Source of the DNA: Gossypium raimondii
Taxonomy: Eukaryota; Streptophyta; Magnoliopsida; Malvales; Malvaceae
Assembly: GCF_025698545.1 (NCBI RefSeq)
Contig: NC_068575.1
Coordinates: forward strand, 49,423,980-49,487,979
Direction: 5' to 3'
DNA: 64,000 nucleotides
In this document: one piece after another, positions 48,842 to 60,037 of the stretch
Position numbering within the stretch: the stretch's first letter is position 1
How the letters are laid out: every line of letters begins with the position of its first letter
The notes under the pieces: generated by a model
Told to the model about the DNA's origin: nothing
The model's input: only the letters and a program-made list of their open reading frames with translations
Database searches by the model: none
Translations under genes and position numbers: made by a program

Positions 48842-49303
48842 GGCAAACTACAAATACTCATCCCACTATTTTAGGTATCTAAAATAAAATGTTTATAATT
48901 TAAGTATCTAATTTTTTTTTGTCACTCTCGTTAAATCATAAATGACAAATTAACGTAGCGGTTAAAAAATGTGTATAATAATAAATTTAATCCTCAATTT
49001 CTACATATCATATAGATTTAATCATAATTTTAAAATTTCTCAAACCCGAGAGGTCTGGTAGAGGAGGGGAGAAGGAGAGGGTGGGTGGGGCCAAATTAAG
49101 AAAATTTGTAAATTTTGAAGGTTAATTTTTTAAAATTATGATTAAATCGATATAATATGTAGAAATTGAGGGTTAAATTTATTATTATACCGATTTTAAC
49201 TGTTACTAATTTCAAGAGAGATAAAAATAACTGAACTATGTAAGGTGAGTATTTAAATTGTAAACTTTTTCTTTTGGGTGCCTAAAATGAAATTCTTTAT
49301 GCC
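48842..49303. mobile_element. Foldback MITE with arms of about 180 bp
   Basis: The left arm starts GGCAAACTACAAATACTCAT and includes AATAATAAATTTAATCCTCA and ATTTCTACATATCATATAGA. The right arm is its inverted copy (ATAATATGTAGAAATTGAGG, GGTTAAATTTATTATTATAC) and ends near CTTTATGCC. A short GC-rich loop, about 49045-49095 (CCCGAGAGGTCTGGTAG), separates the arms. The result is a near-complete hairpin about 460 bp long. Non-coding and just upstream of the thioesterase gene start. Family not determined; the GGGCAAACTAC start resembles the GGGTAAACTAC foldback family elsewhere in the window. Confidence 0.7.
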
Positions 49304-50665
49304 ACTTGTGAAGATAGAAAGGGTCGATGGGAGGGAGAAAAAGGCGAACGGGAACCATTCCAAAAGCTAACATCGCTACGTGGTAAAACAAAAGAGAAGC
49401 AAAAAACTAGAAAATGAGAAGTTTTTGGTGTTTCTTGTTAAAATATCTTTTAACTCCTCAAACAGAATTAAAAAAATGTTAAGTCCAATTTTTTATATTT
49501 ATATTTTATTGGAATTTTATTATCACCCTTATCCTAAATTCAACCGGCAATATAGCAAATATTTTTCCTTCATTCAAAATTCTTCACCAATGTAGTGTCT
49601 TTGTCCAGAGCTTAGAATTTTTTTTCAAGGAAAGAAAAAAAGAAGAAGAAGAAAAACTAGCTTATTAGATGAGGAATTGACTCTCCTCTATTTCGAGCTA
49701 TAGTTCTTTCTCGCTAATGACAAATGCTTTTTTAAAGTGTTTTTTAAAAATTTGATTTAAAATTTAAGTATTTTATATTATTGTCAAAATGTATTTTTAG
49801 AAATAAAATGTTTATTTTATTACGATATTAAATGATGTAGTAAGTAAAAGAAAATATATTAAATGATGTTAAAGTTCATTAATATTTATTAATATTTTGA
49901 TATATGAAATATAAATTTTATTTTTAAGCAATTAATATGAATTGTTTGTAAAATTTAATTTGAAAATATAAATTATATTTTAAATATTAAAAAGTAATAT
50001 TATAAATTCAAATATATAATGTTATATATTTGAAATAAATTTCAATAAGAAAAAAATTCACAAAAGCTAAAAGTTCAAACTTTTTTTTGTGTTTTGAGCT
50101 GAAAATTACTTTTAACTTCAAAAACCACATTTTAACTCTACAAGCGCTTTTAGAATATAATGAAAAAGAGGTCCTTCGTCCACATTTAATTTCTCATTGT
50201 AGGCAGACCAATCAAATGAATCTTTTAAGCATTAAAATCAGTTTAGTTAACAACTAGTTTTCTCAGACCGATTAAATTGGATGTGGTTTTGAATCAAGTT
50301 TTTCCACCATTGATGAAACTGGTGTTTTTTTTAACATAAACATATTACAGAAAACAGCGACAAGAAGTATGTCGTGCGTAAATTCTTCATTTTAACACAC
50401 TTGTGATTCTTGTGAGAAACAGAGATTCTGGAGCATTGCATAAAGGAGTTAATGGAAGGAGAAGAATGCAAACAAACTGGAAGAAATTTGGATAAAATGG
50501 CAGTCGGTTAGTAAGGTGGAAATTAGGACAAGAGCATTATAATGGCGACCAGCAGTAATGCGAGTTAGGATTTAATAAGCAAGCATGGGCGAACCATGAA
50601 TCATTGTTTGGAAGAAACACCACAAGTGTACTTCCATGATTGAAGAACCAAACCATTTATTGTCT

Positions 50666-50723
<58 letters not shown>

Positions 50724-52241
50724 TGGTATAACTCCACTAGAGCACATGTGGCAAGTTGTTGGACAGTCCGTGGACGACCCTCTGCAAGGAACGGACCGCA
50801 AGCAACCCTTTGTGTGGAATGGTTCACGGAAGACTCTCCACAAACCGTCTGAGTCAACCTAGAGACAATCCGCTATACACCCTTCATATCACACAAATAC
50901 ATACATTTTGAAGAAACTAACCTGTCCAATGTCCATGGCCAACTGAATTTGCCATCACCTTTTTATCATGGTATGTTTAGAGTTTATACGTAAAGGGGCA
51001 AGAAACCCCAGATGGCATTAGCTAGTATGCTATATAACTCAAACAGGAAGAGGGGCATCAAGCATTCAATAGGAAAAGAAAAAACTAGAAGATGATAGCC
51101 ATACATCATCTACAAATACTGTATAGCTCTCCCCACAAAATGAAGGATAATAACAAAAGTTACTAAAATCCCTTGAAAGATGCTGAAATCAACAAGTACT
51201 CCTAAGCAATACATGCACACAAATCCTTTGCCACCTTTGTTCAATATTCCATTTTCATCTGATAACTGTAAAACTGAGATTTTGGATTGTGACCTTTGAA
51301 AATTGCTCCAAATCCCCTTCCATTTCATCAATCACCGATAAAAATCAATGGAATATGCCAACCTTAAAGTCACATATACATCTAAATAGCATAAATCCTA
51401 GTCCAGAATAGGTCCACTTTTTCTTGGCATCAATTCTAGAAAAAAAATGGAAAAGTAGAATCATGCTGCAAAAGCCAGTTTATCAGAAACAAAAACAGCA
51501 TGCATCTAGATGTTTCTTTTTGGCAGTTATTCAATTTTAACTCTCACTTTAGCCTCCACATGGCATGCTGGCACATATGCAGGTGCACTATGATTCCCAA
51601 CAGTGCAATCGAGAATTCTGCTATTAGCATCGAATGCCAAATTCCAAGATTCATAATCCAAAAAAGTGCAACAGTAACAGCAGTGACACACACACACATT
51701 TCATCAATTAAAAGACAGGGAAAAGACTTTAAGTTCCACAATATAAGATGCCTAGTTTATGTTACATACAGCAGTCACTTGATCTAGATCTTATCATTCT
51801 GCAAATAGAATTAAAAGGAGAAAAAGACTTCAGCAAGAAATTATCACATTAATCAATAAGGAAAACAGATCCCACAATTGTGAAGTGATCTTAATTACAT
51901 TATACGTAGCATTTGATTGGTGTGAAGCTAATCATCCTACATACATGATAATTTAGGGAGAAAGCCTCGAAAGATTATGTATGATACTAATCAATCTAAA
52001 GATTTTTTTTTCCTCGAGGACATAGGTGAAGGATTCTAATATGAAATAACAGACACAAAGACCTAATGTAGATGCTAAAAAATATACCTGATACAATTAC
52101 AGTGAGTACTGAATGTAGGAAGTTGAAATAGTAAGTAAAGCATCATACATGTAACTTCAACCTTTATTTAAACATGCACAAGAGCAAATACTTACACATG
52201 CACTATGCTAAGATACAATACTCACCATGTCCCATAGCTCT
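49304..52241. other. Gene-free interval between thioesterase and BIR1-like gene
   Basis: At about 49705-50165 there may be a decayed Tourist-like repeat (AAAAGCTAAAAG, GAGCTGAAAATTACTTTTAAC). A TA array stands at 50671-50720, then an unusually GC-rich island at 50740-50870 of unknown origin. From about 51000 the sequence probably includes the 3' UTR and downstream region of the minus-strand BIR1-like gene. No gene is supported. Confidence 0.4.
50671..50720. repeat. (TA)n microsatellite
   Basis: 50 bp of TA repeat directly beside the GC-rich island. It gives a false Tyr-Ile repeat frame on both strands. Confidence 0.95.
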
Positions 52242-54218
52242 TCACTGACCCTCGATGACTTCTCGAGCAACAATAAGTTCCTCTAAATAATCAGCATCAC
52301 CAGTATCTGAAGGCATCAAAATTTCTTCCTCGGTGGTAAATTTGTATCGCTCCCCAATAGCTCTTAAAAGCTGGTATACTTCAAACATGGTAGGCCTCTC
52401 CTTGGGAGGTGGCAATACACAATTACAAGCAACTTTAAGAAATTGGAAAAGTTCATTATCAACACCCTTCCCAAGCAAGGATGTGTCAATAGCATCATGA
52501 AGTTTCCCATCATTTGATAGCTGCGTGATCCATTCGACCAGACTTCCCTTGAAGCTCTCAGGAGCTTTGGATACGTGGGTAGGTTTCTCACCAGTCACCA
52601 ACTCGAGAAGGACAACTCCAAAGCTGTAGACATCTCCTTTTGGAGTGGCCACTAGAGTTCTGGCATATTCAGGGGCAACATAACCTAAATCCCCAAACTC
52701 GCCATTCACAAAGGTGCTCAGATGTGTATCAATTGGGTTCATAAGCCTAGCTAGACCAAAATCGGATATTTTGGGCTCAAAATCTGCATCTAATAAGATG
52801 CACTTAGAGCTTATATTTCGATGAAGTATACGAGGATTGCAGTTGTGGTGGAGCCATGCAAATCCTTTGGCAGCCCCTATACCGATTTTAAGCCTTATGG
52901 ACCACTCCATAGCCTTGTTAGCATCATCTACAGGATGCAAATTATCATTGAGAGTGCCATTTGCCATGTATCTGTAAACTATAAGCCTCTCCTTTTTTGC
53001 AACACAGAAACCTAGAAGGGGAACTAAGTTGCGGTGTTTCACATTTCCCAGAGTAGCCATCTCAGATGTAAATTCTTTGTCAGAGTGTTGAGAATCCTGT
53101 AACCTTTTAATCATAAGCGAGGTTCCATCTTCGAGGACACCTTTGTACATAGTCCCTGTTCTTCCTGACCCAATGATATTATTTTTGCTGAAACTGTTAG
53201 TGGCCTTCAAAAGATCATTTAATCTCATCTTGGAAACTCCTTTTTCAAACAAGGAAACCTGAAATAACATTACCTTATAAGTACATCACATAGAAAAAAC
53301 CATAATCAAAGAAAGAAGAAAAAGAGAACATTAGCTCAAATCTGACATGGAGGTATTAGATAAGCTTGCCTTAATGCCTTTATCTCCCTTTAAGCTCTTT
53401 GCCCATTTGTTTCCTTCTGGATCATCATCCTTCTTCTTCCTCATAACAGATACTCTACGGTAATAGAAGAACATACCAATAGCCACACCTATTGCAGCAA
53501 CCGTCACCCCAGCGACAGCAGCCCCAGCAATAATTCCAGTTTTAGGGCCTTTTGAAGTCGACTGACAAGGATCCAAAGGCTTCCCACACAATCCAGGATT
53601 ATGCGCAAAATCCTCTGCTGTTAATGAAACATTAAAATATGGAATTGGCCCCGACAAGAGATTATTAGACACGCTAAATGTTTTTATCCTATTCAGCAAA
53701 CTGAGTACTGGAGGAATCGAACCCGTCAAGCTGTTATAGTCGAGTTTCAAAATGTTTAAGAAGCTACAATTTGCGAGTGCCGGTGGGATTTCTCCAGAGA
53801 AATTATTAGATGAGAGATCAAGGCTAGTGACATAATGGATAATTTGAGAAATATTAGATGGAATAGGTCCATAGAGTTTGTTGCTTGAAAGATCTAAGCC
53901 TGTAATACTTTTGCATTTTACGATTCCTTGAGGAAACACACCCTTGAGTCCCATATCTGCAAGCCGGATATTCAGAACCCTATTCTCATCTGGGTGCCAA
54001 CAATCAATCCCGGTAAATCTACAAATAAATCCTTCAGTAGTGTTGTCGAAATTCCATGAAGAATTTAAGTAACCAAGGGAATCCTCAAGTGAATCTTTGA
54101 TGCTCCTCAAACAATCAATATCTTCTTGAGACGCATAGCTCAAACTACAGCCAAGCAACAACCAGACTAAAACACTGACGAGAACAGCAAAAATTTGGCT
54201 ACGCATCACCATGATCAT
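52242..54218 (-). CDS. BIR1: BIR1-like LRR receptor kinase
   Basis: Two exons, 53370-54218 and 52242-53258, give 621 residues (Arabidopsis BIR1, At5g48380, is about 620). BIR proteins hold the co-receptor BAK1 in check and restrain cell-death and immune signalling at the plasma membrane. Order: signal peptide (about 1-29), LRR N-cap with paired cysteines ([19 protein letters not shown]), about five LRRs ([26 protein letters not shown]), the [10 protein letters not shown] pair, transmembrane helix (about 228-253), juxtamembrane [15 protein letters not shown], then kinase. Motifs: P-loop GSGRTG (313-318), Lys334, HRN instead of HRD (429-431), DFG (449-451), and APEY. The intron has a GC donor (AAG/GCAAGC) and rejoins Lys to Val as in BIR1. 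The start is the first in-frame ATG of three close ones (54218). Confidence 0.92.
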
Positions 54219-57200
54219 GAAGAAACCCCTCAAATCGAAACTTGAATGGAGAATTGCAGAAAGCAATTTGTACAGCTAATAACAGCTTAAAATGCCAAAT
54301 CTACTAAACCATAGTTCAAAATTTAAACCTGAAACAAGTTCCAAAAAGAAAAAAGAGGAAATAAGATAAAATTCACCTTCCATAAATCCAAAAAAAACAA
54401 GACAAGCAATAAAAAAGGAAAGAACATAGATCACATACTTCAGCTGATAAACCACCAAATTCACAAAGAAAAACACAGAAGATCAAAACTTTTACACGGA
54501 CAAAGTTAAGCAAACCTAGTGAAGTTGACTACTTGACCTAGATTCTGATTAATATAAGAGAGCATCAACAAACCCCCAGAAAGGGAAAATTAAGCAGGAT
54601 GAAGCTTTGTAACAAAAATTCAAAGACCCACCTCAGATTTTTTTCAAATTTTAACCGAAGAAGATCATAGAACAGGCAAAAGGGTAAGGGAAACTATAAG
54701 GAAGCATCCTCCTTTTCCACAGAGAAACTAAGGGAGAAGATTTCCCAGTACTTCATAAAACGAAAATTAAGAGAAAAATAAGGCAAATTCAACATCATGG
54801 TTTGAATATTCAAAAGCATAATTCAAAACAACAAGAAAAACATTAAAAAAAATTTAAATAGGAAATTGAAGGAAAGACCATTTTAAGGTTCTTTGGTTGT
54901 TTTCTTTTTCCAAGCTACGGAGACGACTGGCCTCCAAGATGGGGCAAAGACTTTTTAGTGCTCTTTGCTGACTTGCCTTTCGTTGAAAAATTTTCGCTTA
55001 AATTTTATTAAATAATTTAATTAATTAATTAAATGAAAAGTTAATTTGGAGGGCGACTGAAAATTGAGAAAGTTCAAAATTATTGGTAAATTTGTTCTGT
55101 TTTTCATTTTATATATAATAATTATATACTCATTTTGGCCCCTTTCTTCATTGCCGTCCATCATAGCTATTGGTCAAAATTAACTGCCGACCCATTAAGA
55201 GGTTTACAATTGCAATAGCCATACAAAATATTTATTTTTTTAATATATAAATGAGGATGTCATGAACCGGACCGGATCCTAGTTACTGTGTTTTTTTGCT
55301 TTATGCTGTTTGTCATCATAAATAAATTAAATAAAAATCTACCTGATTAATTATCAAATTTGTATCCTTCAAGTTGATTCGTGTAGAGCTTAGTTCTCAT
55401 TCAATCTATTATAATTTGTAAAATAATTTTTTTTAGATCAGCAAAATCGAGGTTTTTTAATTAGAGGTTAGCGTTCAATCGAATCGAGTGAACAAATTTC
55501 AAGTTAACGAGTTCTATTTTATCATCTTAACTAGATTTGAATTTTTTCAAATTGAATCGAGTGAAATGAAATTCGAGTCGAGTTGAGTGAAATTATTCGA
55601 GTTAACCTAAAAAACTAAACATGCCAAATTAAAATTTTGTTACGGCACAACTAATTACATGTTAGAACACATAAGTTTAAAACTATATATATTTGAAAAC
55701 TTTTTCAATCAACTCCAAAATTATTATTTTAGACAAATTTTAACTTTCTTTATATATTCTTTAGAATTTAAAAAAATATATGATTTAAATTTTTATAAAT
55801 ATTTTAATTTTTTTTAAATTTTTGTTGAGAAAAAGACTAATTTGTTCATTTTCAAAATTGACAGGGACCAAAAGGAGTTTTTACACCAATCTATTATTCG
55901 AATTGTAAAATTCAACTCGACTCGAACTCAACTTAATTCAATTAACTCAAAATTTATTTTTTTCCGATTTTTTCGATTCACCTTTGTTTTTAACTTTCAT
56001 TGATGAGAAAAAATAATAAAATCAAACATATATAGAGAATAATACGATGCCGTTTTCTCTCTTTTCTTTTTCTCTTACATTGATTTTTGAACCATTAAAT
56101 TCTTCTTTTTTTTTAAGTTGAAGTTTTTGGTATTGTTGGAATAATTATACTCTTAAAAGAATATCTACCCAGAAAAATACGCTTTAAGAGAATAAAACAT
56201 AACATGGACTGACAGAATAAATAAAGATGTAACAAAAATGAGCATATAGAAACGTGAGAAAGAAAATAAATCTTTTTTTCCCCCAAAATTAATGCTAACA
56301 AAATATTATAAATACTGAGATTTTAAATTTAAATATTACCCCTTTTTTTAATAACAACTTTTGTGAATCATTGGGCTAATACGCCTTACTGTTCTTGCCC
56401 TCAATTATGGCATGCAATGTGTTGTTATCAAGCTTTTGGCTCGTTGTCCTACCTTTTTTATATTTTAGTTAGGAAGATTTTTAAATGAGAAATAACTTTT
56501 TTTTTAATTTTATTTTATTTATTTATAAGATTTAAATTAAAGTTTTTACTATTGGACAAAATTGGCGTAGGGAAGAAGTCACATAAGTAGAGATTTTAAT
56601 GATGAAATTGGAATATGGTTTGATCCTTCGAAATCTAATATTTAGATGTTAATTAAATTCAATTATTTTAAAAATAATAAAGTATTAAATATTTTTATAA
56701 TTAATTTTAATTCAAGTCAGATCTACTTGTGAAAGAGTCTATTACTAAATTATTGATGGTTACATTTCATGCTAGTGACAAAAACAGTTTGAACCGCGTG
56801 AGGGAAAAATGGTGTAATCCTTATTTCATCCTTCAATTTTTATAAAAAAAGTCATTTTAGTCTATAATTTATTTTTTCACATTGTAAAACCACTCTAATA
56901 TGAATGAAATGGTTAATGTTTTTTTAACTCTGCTAACGTTGCATACACGTGGATTGCCATGTAGTTGACACATTAGTGTTTAATTAAATTTTAAATTTTA
57001 AAAAATTCAAAAAAGTTATAAAAGCTATGTTAAAATTAAAACCATTAAATTTATTAAAAATTATATCAGTCATAAAAAATTACTTTTTCATATTTTTAAA
57101 AATTAACTGAATGTTGGCATGTTATCTACATGACAATCCACGTGTATATTACGTTAGTAAAGTTAACAAATATTAAAATTTTCATCCATTTTGAGGTGAT

Positions 57201-57779
57201 TTGATAAAAGTTGAAATTTAAGGGTTTAAAGAGACAAAAGTTAAATGGAGAGTTAAAATTAATTTTTTATAAAATTGAAGGACCAAAAATTTATTATGCC
57301 AAAAACAATCACCAACCATTTATTATAAATTAATCATACCCTAATAAATGAATGAAAAATCAACCTCTATTTTCAAAGTTTTAAATTAGATCTATCGAAC
57401 ATAAATTTTCAATTCGGTCGATTTAATCAGTTCAATTGAATAAATATTTAAAAATATCATAAAAATATTAAAATTAAAAAAATTAATTAAATTTTAACTT
57501 TGATTTAATCCGTTCATATCGATTCACAAATTAATTGATCTAATCCCTTATTCTGAATCTTTCGATCGATTCTTAGTATAACTAATCCAATTCTAAAAAA
57601 AAAAACCGTTAAGTAGCATGAATCGTAAAAAAAGTGTAACAAAGAAGAGATTAAAAGTAAACCTCATCTCTGTTATATCCTCTAAACATGCTTCAAGTCT
57701 GTGTCTAGATTAGACGTGGCACAACTTTTAGATTAGACGAAATCACTTGGAGTTCACTTTACAACGAAGATAAAGTATT
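54219..57779. other. BIR1 leader/promoter and AT-rich spacer
   Basis: The first several hundred bases likely hold the BIR1 5' UTR and promoter on the minus strand; a CT-rich minus-strand leader is seen up to about 54950. At about 55460-55985 is a decayed inverted repeat rich in TCGAGT/ACTCGA words (GTTCAATCGAATCGAGTG at the left; CAACTCGACTCGAACTC and TTTCGATTCACC at the right), probably another MITE. At 56880-57170 is a foldback-like pair (CACGTGGATTGCCATGTAG and CTACATGACAATCCACGTG). No gene. Confidence 0.45.
56935..57180. repeat. Inverted repeat pair (foldback relic)
   Basis: GTTGCATACACGTGGATTGC plus CATGTAG at about 56938-56965 is the inverted copy of CTACATGACAATCCACGTGT at about 57126-57150. 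AACTCTGCTAACGTTG and TACGTTAGTAAAGTTAAC extend the arms outward. It is an imperfect hairpin with an AT-rich loop and no coding sequence. Confidence 0.6.
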
Positions 57780-58606
57780 TTTCTTTCCTTGACGTCCAAT
57801 AGCAAAAATGAGAGTGCTCCAGAAAACAATAATTCGAATATCTATCGATTTAAGTCACCTTGTCACTCAGTTTCCCTTGAATTTAATCAGTCATTTTTCT
57901 CTCTTCATTTCTGTACCTTTCCTTTGCTTTCATTTTCACTCTTTTTTCTTGGATTGGGGCTTTCTTTTGTTCTTACTTTTTCTTTTTGCTGAAAGAAAAA
58001 TTCCTCCAAATTTGTTTTTGGGGAGGGTCGACAGTGAAACTGAAAATTTCATTGTTCTGACCGATTCTGTTCATCTTTTTAGGGTTTAGTGATTTTTGCT
58101 GACGTAGTTTTTAGAGTCTAATCGTGTCTTTCTGTGAATTTGAAGCTTGTAAAATCACTGTAAGTGGCTATCAGATAAAGTACTAGAAACCATTAATTTT
58201 ACTTGTAATTTATACAAATTTGCATTATTATCATTCTTGTAATGAATTTATACAGTGATTCTGTTATATCCTATTGATCCTCTTCAGAAGCGAGTTCCCT
58301 GTTGGAGAAAGCCAGGGCAGAGAAGAAGAGAGCAATTGAGGCTCCTCAACCTAAGAGACCCCGCGCCAATGTTGCAGGATATGATCCACGAGTCACTAAC
58401 ATAACTGTTGACAAAACATTCTATCCTAGAGTCATTGATAGGTGGCCGTAATATGTATATCGGACTTGCCAACAACCACGTCCCCGCTCTTCTTGGTTCA
58501 GCCACCTCAAACTTCTCTCTCGGTCATGGGAACTACTTTGGAAACGACTACCAGTGCCAGGCTCCCATCTTCACTTATTTCCAAACATGGAAAGAAGGTA
58601 ATTGTG
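57780..58606 (+). pseudogene. FRIGIDA-like (FRL) pseudogene fragment
   Basis: From 58288 (after a good acceptor, GATCCTCTTCAG) the frame reads EASSLLEKARAEKKRAIEA, PKRPRA and later TFYPRV, as in the last exon of FRIGIDA-like proteins 3/4. It then meets TAA at 58449-58451, where relatives have CAA (Gln). The sequence continues in another frame with NNHVPALLGSATSNFSLGHG and NYFGNDYQCQAP, the expected C-terminus. So the last exon carries one nonsense change and one frameshift. The remaining exons are missing. The CT-rich 57780-58165 stretch looks like a leader and may belong to the same duplicated gene, but that is inference. The retained acceptor indicates a DNA-level duplication rather than a retrocopy. 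Confidence 0.6.
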
Positions 58607-58639
58607 ATCCTAAAATTATATCTTGTAAAATTACGGAAC

Positions 58640-59220
58640 GGGTTTAGTTTCTTAAAATTATGATAAATTATTATAATTTTTACTTTTATTACCATTTATA
58701 TATTAATAAGTAAATATATGATGCTGAAATAAATTTATAAAGCACAATTATAATATTTCATGAAAAGTGATTGTATCATCGATCATAATTATAATTATAA
58801 TCACAATTAATATGTTAGTAAATAAATTATTAAAGTAAATATAATAATTATAATTTAAAGCGTGTCATTTATTGTTTGATTGATAAAGAAAAATAGATAT
58901 TTTTGCTTTTAAATTATCTTAAATTTTATTTGAGGAAAAATAATTGATTAAAATAATAGAAAATAAGTAAATTTGTCTAAAATTTAGGGTTACATCTGTA
59001 ATTTAAGATAACCTATTAAACGAGTCATAAGCGAGATTATATATTATATTTTATACTATTAGAGAATATAAAATTACACGATAACCAAAATGTTAAAAAT
59101 TCAAGTAAAATAAATTTATTCTGAAATGTAACATTACAAACTTAATTGTTAGCATTAACCTTCCCATTGTTGTGTATGAATGCATTTAAGTAATTTTAAA
59201 AGAAAAAGACAGTTAATTTT
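58640..59220. other. AT-rich spacer
   Basis: Nothing recognised except very AT-rich sequence. Confidence 0.35.
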
Positions 59221-59641
59221 ATGGGTTGGATAAAGCTTAATCCTGGTGGAGCGGTGTCACTTTGTGGGCAACATGCTTTCATTGGAAGAGTTCTAAGGGA
59301 TTCAAATTGGTTATGTGGGTATGTGATGAGTTTCGATAAGAAATCAGTTTTTAAAATTGAGATGAGCAATGTTGAAAGATCTTATAGAATGGAAAAAGGT
59401 TTCTGCAGAAAGGTTGAAGTTGAATGTGATAATACACTGTTAGTAGAATTGATTTTAGTTGGTGGAGGTACCAATAGTAGTTTGGTGGAATTATGGTTAC
59501 GACATCAGTTGCTGCGTAAGAAATAGGAAATACGAGTCCGCCATATTCTGAAGATTTAGAATGGAGTTACGGATCACATGATTAAATATGCTGCAACAGA
59601 AACTTTTTGCTCCAACTGTTTGAAGTTGTACTGGTTTTGAT
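59221..59641 (+). mobile_element. Decayed LINE-type RNase H domain
   Basis: The frame 59221-59526 reads WIKLNPGGAVSLCGQHAF, GRVLRDSNWLCGYVMSF, EVECDNTLLVELIL and SSLVELWLRHQLL, the plant RNase H-like domain (RVT_3 type) found at the end of many non-LTR retrotransposon polyproteins. After a stop at 59524-59526 the same kind of sequence goes on (a VRHIL-like and NGVTDHMIKYAATET stretch to about 59640). The conserved acidic residue expected in the TDGA motif is missing, because the sequence reads NPGGA. Only the RNase H part is present; no reverse transcriptase. It is a broken fragment, not an active gene. Confidence 0.65.
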
Positions 59642-60037
59642 AAAAAAATTGTTGATTCCTGATCGTCATGGTTTTAGATCACTTTAATATAAACAGGCTG
59701 ATGTAATGAATTTGTATGGTGTTTTTGTAAAAGCGAGATTAATTTTAATCTGGTGTAGAAAGAGATATTTTGATATTTTAATACGGTGTAGCAGACAGTT
59801 AAAAAAGTTTACAAAATTTGGTGACTTAAATGTTTTATTGCGAATTGTATAATTACTTAAGAGATTCATCCTCTATTTAATTTCAGCGTCAGCGAAGAAA
59901 AACTGCAAATTGTATTTGTATAACTAAAGTTAAACTTGAAATATAATATTAATATATATATTGACTCCAAAATATTCTTCCGTTTCAAAACTTTGTTCGC
60001 TTCCCTTTTCAAAATTTCGCGCCAGAAAGAGGAAAAA
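59642..60037 (+). promoter_or_regulatory. ZIP4 upstream region
   Basis: AT-rich spacer and presumed promoter and leader of the ZIP4 gene. Purine-rich AAAGAGGAAAAAATG precedes the start codon. No further elements assigned. Confidence 0.35.

Noticed and set aside
50640-50857. Tyr-Ile repeat frames on both strands
   Set aside because: Translation of the TA array; no gene context.
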